A DNA stretch of 64,000 nt from Ectobius pallidus (taxonomy: Eukaryota > Arthropoda > Insecta > Blattodea > Ectobiidae), in assembly GCA_964059195.1 (NCBI GenBank), contig CAXKWD010000005.1, positions 140,207,686 to 140,271,685 on the forward strand. Reading direction: 5' to 3'. A program made the position numbers and the translations under genes. Positions within the stretch are counted from its first letter, which is position 1. Every line of letters begins with the position of its first letter. A model generated the notes under the pieces. It was not told the DNA's origin and did no database searches. It saw only the letters and a list, made by a program, of their open reading frames with translations. Below, piece by piece: positions 57,820-64,000 of the stretch.

Positions 57820-57913
57820 GTGTACTTCGGACCACTAGACGCACCCAACATTCAAGGCTCTGTTTTTAAGGTAAAAAAGTGCGTCTTATGGTCCATAAAA
57901 TGTGGTACTACTG
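57820..57913. mobile_element. very short TIR element (MITE)
   Basis: TACTTCGGACCACTAGACGC and the complement of GCGTCTTATGGTCCATAAAA form imperfect ends around a short core. Confidence 0.5.
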
Positions 57914-58056
57914 TGTTACAAAGAGGTAGCATCGAGTTATCGACAGCAATGTAAACACTGACCACAATCATAGAGGCATCTTGGGTATGTTCTTATCCTT
58001 AGGACTATGCCTTCCATTCAGTGAAATACTAATTTCAACCTCTCAGATCTTACATG

Positions 58057-58397
58057 TCGGCCGTGGTGGTCTAGAGGTAGTGTGCCCGCCTCTAGATCCG
58101 CAGGGCGCGGGATCAAACCCGGCCGCGGTCGGATTTTTCAGGACGTTAAAATCCTGGGCACGGAGTCCTCTGGGAGGGACTTTAAGCTGGGGGTCCCTAA
58201 ATTAGAGCCTCTGGACAAAATTTCTCGGCCCTTTCACGTCCACGAAATACTTAGTTTCCAGAGGGGGGTTGCGAGGCGATGGGCTTACCACCTGTCCCTC
58301 TACCCTCTCCCGGAAAATAAGCATATCAAAATTAGTATAGGTAATGAAACCTCCGCCCCACCTGGGGATCATAGGGTACCAGATACATATACAGATA
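58057..58397 (+). mobile_element. tRNA-derived SINE, full length
   Basis: A 13-bp target duplication, CAGATCTTACATG, at 58044-58056 and 58398-58410 flanks 341 bp. The tRNA-like head has GTGGTCTAGAGGTAGTG (box A region) and GGGATCAAACCC (box B). A 270-bp body follows, then a short ATACAGATACAG-type tail. The most intact SINE in the window. Confidence 0.9.
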
Positions 58398-58789
58398 CAG
58401 ATCTTACATGATATTGCAATATGCATATGCTATTATCAGACCTGGGGGACACATTTTAGCTCTCACTACTCAAATGGGTACTCAAATGATCCCTTCTTCC
58501 CCTTCTCCATGGGCAGTACTACATTTAACAAAAATTAATTTAATTAATGAGTTCAGCACAATATATTCAGAGCCAAAAGCAATGGAGGAAAAATATAATC
58601 TTTTTTCATACCCCTTTCTCTTGCATGTTCTTGTTGTTCCAAGATAGTCGCTGCATCAAGCCGTTTGTCAGTTAGAATCATGAGGCTGTCGGTTAACTTA
58701 TGAGTAGGCCTACATATTAAAATGGGGTTAAGTTCCATTTTGCATCACAGTATTCGGCAACTATTGATCTTACAATTTACATACAACAG

Positions 58790-58980
58790 AAATATAGAGT
58801 AATACGTGCACTTCATACAACAGTACAAAATCTGTGCAATGAAAAATCTCTTACCTAAAGTATATTAACCTGTCAGATGATCTTCAGATGTGTTGGCAAC
58901 TTGTCTCGCAGCCTTCCTTCAGTTCTCAAGTACGCCCTCTACTGGCCAGCAGCTCTCCGCTCAGCTGTCAAGTATTTCAA
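58790..58980 (-). other. possible 5' noncoding exon of the LRR gene
   Basis: The minus strand shows a consensus donor, TTTAG|GTAAGAGA, at about 58855 following GC-richer sequence from 58980 down. The LRR coding exon starts with an acceptor 6 nt before its ATG and needs an upstream noncoding exon, so this donor is a candidate. The bL34m gene begins 0.4 kb further right on the other strand, which would make a divergent promoter pair. The link is inferred from splice-site matches only. Confidence 0.25.
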
Positions 58981-59365
58981 ACAGACGATCAATGTGCAGT
59001 GAGTCAAGGTGATTCGGTAGAGTCCCTCACACGGCCAATAATTTGCACAAAAAGCAAGCACATAATTGTGCAAACGGAGCCACACCTCAAAATTTTATTC
59101 TTCACGCTCTATTTTTCAAGGTTCCATTCTTGTAGTCTTCCTTCAATTTCCCCATAGCCGGTGGACTAATATAAACTTAAACTCCAGCAAAAACTTGACA
59201 TCATACTAGGAACTAGCCATAATAATATATTGTATTTGCTGCCACACACGGTCGAATTGATTGCGCAAAATGGTTGGTTGTATATGGGCCGTTTGAATCT
59301 AATGGGCGAGGTACACTGTATACTGTATACTCTCATCGGCCGTGATTTCAATCTGCTGCTGCAAC

Positions 59366-59761
59366 ATGAACGTGTTTTCAACAAGATTGGGAATTCAACT
59401 TTTCGGATTTTTTCAGCGAAGTTTAAAAACTAGCCCATCTACTATCAGGAATTTTCACCAAGAAAATTCAGGGATATTGAGTAATCAGAAATGGAATCTC
59501 GTTGAAGCCATAAAGAATAGATTTACATTCATCCAAACGAAGCCTCTATCCAGTATTTGTGGAGTTCGGAGTGGTCTGCTACAACCTAGTGAAGTTGGAG
59601 AGTATGTTCCCGTACGTACGAAGATTAGATGTCATTTTCCACGGCCCTGCGAGAGGAAAAGAATCAAAAGACACGGTTTCAAAGCGCGAATGGCAACAGC
59701 TGAGGGAAGGAGAGTGCTTATGAGACGCATTTTAAAAGGCAGACATGTTTTAAGCCATTAA
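59366..59761 (+). CDS. mRpL34: mitochondrial large-subunit ribosomal protein bL34m
   Basis: Component of the mitochondrial ribosome large subunit. The 131-residue frame has a long N-terminal extension rich in Arg, Ser and hydrophobics, consistent with mitochondrial targeting. It ends in the bacterial-type L34 core: [19 protein letters not shown] at about residues 96-114, then [12 protein letters not shown]. The basic HGF-ARM-T--GR signature is diagnostic. The ATG at 59366 (context CAACATGA) is chosen; an alternative upstream GTG at 59342 is not a likely start. The frame is unspliced. The stop TAA is at 59759-59761, with a polyadenylation hexamer 48 nt downstream. Confidence 0.93.
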   Translation: MNVFSTRLGIQLFGFFQRSLKTSPSTIRNFHQENSGILSNQKWNLVEAIKNRFTFIQTKPLSSICGVRSGLLQPSEVGEYVPVRTKIRCHFPRPCERKRIKRHGFKARMATAEGRRVLMRRILKGRHVLSH

Positions 59762-59808
59762 CCTATTCGCTTACTGCAGAATGAGACTTTTTGTGTAATA
59801 ATATTGTA

Positions 59809-59814
59809 AATAAA
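59809..59814 (+). promoter_or_regulatory. polyadenylation signal of bL34m
   Basis: AATAAA 48 nt after the bL34m stop codon, in an A/T-rich 3' flank. Confidence 0.7.
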
Positions 59815-59869
59815 TAAGATTTCATACCCGCATTATTGTTTGTTTTGTGCTGGCATGATTTCTTCCCCT

Positions 59870-60367
59870 TCCTTGGCATAAATCCCCTTATGCTCCGCCC
59901 ACTGCGTTGCTATGGCGACCACCTGCTTGCTCACTCGGAACTCCCGACCTTGCCCTCATTCGACACTTCCGACCGTACCAAAATGACAACCCGCTAGCTC
60001 ACTTGGCACTCCCGATCGTACCACAATCACTTCTGCATATAGTCTAAATAATGCATAACACTAACCACATAGTTAAGTGCGTGAAGCAGAGGCGGCAGCC
60101 GTAGCGAAGCACCCTTGCATTTTCTAATAATGTACGATACACTGTAGGTTTCGAAAATGTGGCATGTTATATCTCCCAGAGGTTTATCAGCCTGTCACCT
60201 TTTGTTTAGCGGTATGACATCACACCACCAACGTCCAATCAAGAGTTTCTTTGCAATATGAGGACAGAAGAATTCGCTAGATCGTGGTATAAAAGAAAGT
60301 GCATCGTGAGGGTGCGGAGGGTGGGTACATTTATCCCAAGGTGCGACTTATATTTGATTTTTTCCTT
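59870..60367 (+). repeat. dispersed repeat, copy B (partner 4.5-4.9 kb)
   Basis: Starts with degenerate repeats of a CACTCCCGACCGTACCA unit (about 59935-60025) and contains GAATTCGCTAGATCGTGGTA TAAAAG at 60268-60293 like copy A, again followed by a G-rich run and CTTATATTTGATTTTTTCC. No gene downstream. Confidence 0.6.
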
Positions 60368-60764
60368 TTTAAAGCGAATCTGTCTAGTCCACTTTGCTTC
60401 AACAAACTAAAGTCATGACAGTTCATGCACGAAATCCTTAAAACAATACCTGTCTTCACCATGGCTGCAGCAACCGTAAAGCGAACCTATTGAAACTATA
60501 AGTTTGCTTTAAAAAATGCAATTATTTCATATGGATCTTAAGCTGGTAATCTTTGAATGTAGGCACCTCACTGCAGTTTTCTGTTTGTAGTTCACTACAA
60601 AGATGTATGCTAAATTTTCCTCTTCGTAAGTTTGCCTTTTATGAATGATGCATTAATGTACAAATTGTACATTGTACAACAAATTGTTACAAGAATAAAA
60701 AGCAATTCAAAACAAAAGTAAAATGTTTTGCTAAGAAAAGCATACAACTCAATATCTCAATTTT

Positions 60765-60860
60765 TGTAGGATGAACATTTGAGAAAAAATAGTTTAAGGT
60801 CGCACATTAGGCCCCTCTCATCAACTCACTAATGGCACCCGCTTGGGAAGGAGGGGTTTA
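60765..60860 (+). repeat. dispersed repeat, copy 2 (partner 41.45-41.64 kb)
   Basis: GCACATTAGGCCCCTCTCAT, then CACTAATGGCACCCGCTTGG and GAAGGA, match copy 1. Confidence 0.55.
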
Positions 60861-61029
60861 GGGTGTGGAAACAGTAAGACATCTAGCGGTGGCATTTAAA
60901 CTACTAGCAGCACCATCTGTTATTGAAAAGGTGAAAAAAAATTAAATAATTTATTTCTCCTTTCTTCTCACCTTGTCTTCCTTTTCCTCCCTTTCTCTTC
61001 ACCCTACCTACCTATTTGGGATGTTTCTA

Positions 61030-62000
61030 ACCAAATATTTACACATCAACCATACTCGAACATGGGATACTAGATCGTAATTAAGTTAGTAGGGACCGGA
61101 TTTTTAGGTTTTTACCTATTTCTTTCCTTACTTCCAAAAGAAAAAGCGTTCATACACTTTTTCGAATCATGTCCAAAGGATTCACCCACATTAATTCTGT
61201 GGCACCTAAAAATACCTAAAATGGGGTATAAAAGCCTAAATATACCTAAACGGGATATAAAACCTAAAATATCTAATTTAGGCTACTTTTTTTTCTTTTT
61301 TGTTTGTCAGTTTAGAAATCGATATTTTGCGGAGAGACAATAACTTTGTCGTGTTGAAATTAATACCACCAGCGTTTCGTTCAACCCATCGTCGTCTAGG
61401 ATGGACAGTATCAAGAGAGGAAGTGTAAGATTACCGGCGTATTCCTTTTAAAATATTCGTATGAACAACCATTGTTGCCGTGTCTGAACAAGAATATAGA
61501 TTTCTGTGTTTTAAAGCGCTTGTTTGCCTTTAGTACTGCCTGTTATCCTGTTATTCATAATGAGTGGTCACACTGTGAGTTTTAAGAAGACGTGTTAATT
61601 ATGCCGAAACAAATGAAATCGAGTTTATTACGGCAGTGGATTGGCGATGACCTGAATTTCATCTTTTTTTCCCTTCTTCTTCTTCTTCTTCTTAGGGTAT
61701 TTTATGACGTTGCACCCCGCGGGTTTCTACGTCTGCTCTGTTCTGAAGCAAGTTTACACAAATTTAAGTCAATTTTGTTAAGTTAAACTTTAAAAGTATT
61801 TTGTATTGAATCCTATGTAGCACATTCACATTCATTAAACCAATTATTCTACCCAAAAACGATATTTTGGTCAAAAAACCTAAAAAAAACTATTTCACCT
61901 AATGGAAAACCTAAAACAGTCTTTAAAAACCTAAAAATCCGGTCCCTAGTAATTAGCAGCCTTAACCACTACGCCATGAGTGATTGCTAAGCGGCAAAGG
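61030..62000 (-). mobile_element. tRNA-derived SINE split by a hAT insertion
   Basis: The minus-strand head (about 61985-61949: GCGTAGTGGTTAAGGCTGCT) and the box B part (about 61076-61040: CCCATGTTCGAGTATGG) are separated by the hAT at 61090-61948 and rejoin if that is removed. Confidence 0.65.
61090..61948 (+). mobile_element. hAT-type non-autonomous element
   Basis: Ends TAGGGACCGGATTTTTAGGT and the matching inverted end. Right flank GTAATTAG; left flank GTAATTAAGTTAG appears to be the same duplication with a 5-bp insertion. Internal CCTAAAATA-type motifs recur near both ends. At 61600 a short frame reads MPKQMKSSLLRQWIGDD, resembling the N-terminus of hAT-encoded proteins, so it may be a deletion derivative. 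Confidence 0.75.
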
Positions 62001-62800
62001 GAAAATTAATCTATTTTAGATTAGATAGCTGCAATACACTAGAGATAGCCATTTTGGTACAAGGGTTGTTTTTTAATGCTAAAGAGGCTCTGGTGATTGT
62101 ATTGTATATTTGATATGGTAAAAGGGTAATTTCATAATGTGTGATTGTATTATATTTTTGATATGGTAAAAGAGTCATTTTGATAACGTATCGTGATCAG
62201 CGCACATGATTAAGGGTACAACAGTGTGTTGCAGTGCTGGCATGGAGGAAGTTCATAGCCAGGGTAAAGGTGCATGCAAGGCTATGTGGGCAGGTGGGCA
62301 AGACTGGTCGGAGTTTTGCTGCAGCATACCCTAAAACTATCAATGCTTAGATTCTGTTCTATATCGTGACTTTTTTCTCTTCACTTATACATGACAAGTC
62401 ATCAGTTTTCCAGCTTCCATTTGATTAATATAAGCATTATGTCATGATAAACTACTCTACCAGACTCTACTTTCTACTTGAAGGTAGGACAGCATGAGTG
62501 TACTACTCTAGTCGAGGAAAGATTCTATTTTTTCACTTCTGATTCTAGCTCTTGTAACTGCATGACTATCTCTTTTAATTCTTAAGGTAGAGAAAGCCGT
62601 GTGAATGTTACAAGAGCTAGAATCACAAGTACGGAAATAGTACAATCTTTCTCTGAGGGTAGAGAAAGTTGTGTGGGTGTTCCAAGAGCTGGAATGGGAG
62701 GCAAGAAAAATTAAATTAAATGATTAAGACTGGAGAAAGCACTGTATTACAAAATCTAGAATCATAAGCAAGAAAATAGCTCAATCAAAAATCATTTCTC
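62001..62800. other. noncoding stretch
   Basis: No gene seen. GTAAAAGRGTAATTTTGATA-like and AGAGAAAG-GTGTG--TGT-CAAGAGCT motifs recur two to three times (62110/62165 and 62590/62650), suggesting diverged short tandem copies. Confidence 0.4.
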
Positions 62801-63038
62801 TCTTGACTGGTAGTACGCTCATGGAAAGAGAGCAAATTGGGAAAGCTTATACAGAAAGGGCATTTTCCCATTTAGCTCACTTTCAGAAAATGGCAGCAAA
62901 TGAAGCTGCCGAAAGCTCAGAAAAAATCCTTCTACTCACCCAATTGGAAGCCCAAAAACCTTATGCAACTCTAGGGGGCAGCGAAAGTGGTCTGAGGAGT
63001 ACAGTCTTGAAATCATATGCTGAACAACTTTACATAGT

Positions 63039-63123
63039 CTAGAGTCTTCCGTTCTGAAGCTCCAACAATCTCAAGTTGTCCTGTAGTTCTGTGAGGCGCA
63101 TCTTCACTTGATCCAAGAAATTC
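63039..63123 (-). CDS. possible terminal exon of a gene extending right
   Basis: On the minus strand a pyrimidine-rich tract followed by TTTTTAATAG gives a good acceptor with exon start at 63123. The frame then encodes about 27 residues (NFLDQVKMRLTELQDNLRLL then ELQNGRL) ending at TAG 63041-63039. The Leu/Gln heptad spacing suggests a C-terminal coiled coil. The plus-strand 79-codon frame over the same bases is probably a shadow. The family is not recognised and no second exon was seen before the window edge. Confidence 0.35.
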
Positions 63124-63124
63124 C

Positions 63125-64000
63125 TATTAAAAAGCAGTAGAAAAGAGTTACATATATTCAAAGTAAATATCATAAGTAACCACTTGAGAACAGTAGTTGA
63201 GTGATATTCCTTTTTGCTTTTATTATGGGCTCAGCTCACTGCAGAGCCGTTTTAAGAATATGCATAGCCTACACAGTTATGGAGCAACGTTCTAAGACTA
63301 ATGAAAATAAACAAGGCAGCAAAACGAAGAAAAAGTTTTACTAATAAAACCACCCCCAGCGCTCGGTCAACTAGACAGACACAGAGTTCTGACATAGCTA
63401 AAATATGGGAATAAGTATAACATAAGTTGGATCTAGCACATACAGAAAGTGGTATATCTTAATATATATCTTATGTTAATGAATTAAATTATGAAGAAGC
63501 CTTCAACACATTTTCTGAAAGAAAATCAAAGAAAGTACAGTAATTTTTTTTTAAATACCTGCACACAACCAATTTCTGTTATAGCATTGTTAAGTGGAAG
63601 ATATCTGTTTTTTATTGCAATAAATTAAGTTTGTTGTACCATTAAATAAGCTACCGGTATTGATTTTTGTCCTACAAATCTATTATTGTCATGCAGGATG
63701 TACTGGCAGCATGGAGTTGAAGAACCTCAGCATATAGGTCTCATGGGCATACATTGTGCTTGGTATAAGATAATATTCGCCTTTAGAAATCCCCTGGCCA
63801 GTTTATCAAGAAACTTAATTCTTAACCCCTAGAGCAGAACATCCATCTGTCAGACGGATATGGTATTGTCTTTTGCTACCAGAGCAGAGGTTATGCTTTT
63901 ATTGTGCTCATCTACTCAAAGAGTCTCATTTAAGTATTAATCTTCTATGTGATTACATCGCCTGTTCGCTCACGTGATTATCACGGTAACACCAAATGAT
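63125..64000. other. right-edge noncoding stretch
   Basis: Probably intron of the gene whose terminal exon may be 63123-63039. No further exon, TIR pair or SINE recognised. Confidence 0.35.

Noticed and set aside
58057..58130. Functional tRNA gene
   Set aside because: The A and B boxes are present, but the segment is the head of a 341-bp SINE with target duplication and no proper anticodon arm.
62803..63042. 79-codon plus-strand frame
   Set aside because: No recognisable family and antisense to a better-supported candidate terminal exon; kept only as a doubt.

Overview
This window comes from an animal nuclear genome and looks like an arthropod, most likely a hemimetabolous insect. A cockroach or relative is plausible but not proven. 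Evidence: genes are split by GT-AG introns, the DNA is AT-rich, transposon families are interleaved everywhere, and the protein-coding genes are ordinary metazoan genes. There are no operons, CRISPR arrays, prokaryotic genes or convincing functional tRNA genes.

Genes, left to right. (1) The first three coding exons of an M-Ras small GTPase lie on the minus strand (9034-6319). The final, C-terminal exon was not found and probably lies left of position 1. (2) A complete XPB/ERCC3 (haywire) TFIIH helicase gene lies on the minus strand. Sixteen coding exons from 42609 to 19295 sum to 2406 nt (801 codons plus stop) with every junction in phase. (3) One orphan spliced exon lies upstream on the same strand (43635-43499). 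(4) A leucine-rich-repeat protein has its whole 509-codon reading frame in one exon (54014-52485, minus). (5) Mitochondrial ribosomal protein bL34m lies on the plus strand (59366-59761). (6) A possible terminal exon of another minus-strand gene lies at 63123-63039.

Most of the rest is transposon-derived. Class II elements include six hAT elements whose 8-bp target duplications are perfect in three cases and degenerate in three. There are also pogo/Tigger-like and mariner-like elements and several MITEs. Non-LTR elements include a nested LINE inside a hAT, an internally deleted LINE at 47-48.7 kb, an SGNH plus AP-endonuclease LINE fragment in XPB intron 1, and an R2-type endonuclease fragment in an M-Ras intron. 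tRNA-derived SINEs occur on both strands.

The most distinctive signal is a set of four Penelope-like insertions (3.2, 22.5, 31.5 and 39.2 kb), three of them inside XPB introns. Each is a head-to-head palindrome of two 5'-truncated copies with 3' ends outward, flanked by an 11-14 bp direct repeat, with an extra 38-51 bp tail only on the left side. Each arm carries a hammerhead-ribozyme-like motif near the element 3' end, with an unusual extra U between the CUGANGA core and stem II. The largest palindrome (about 1.1 kb arms) encodes reverse transcriptase (YVDD) and a GIY-YIG endonuclease. It would put a long hairpin into XPB pre-mRNA.
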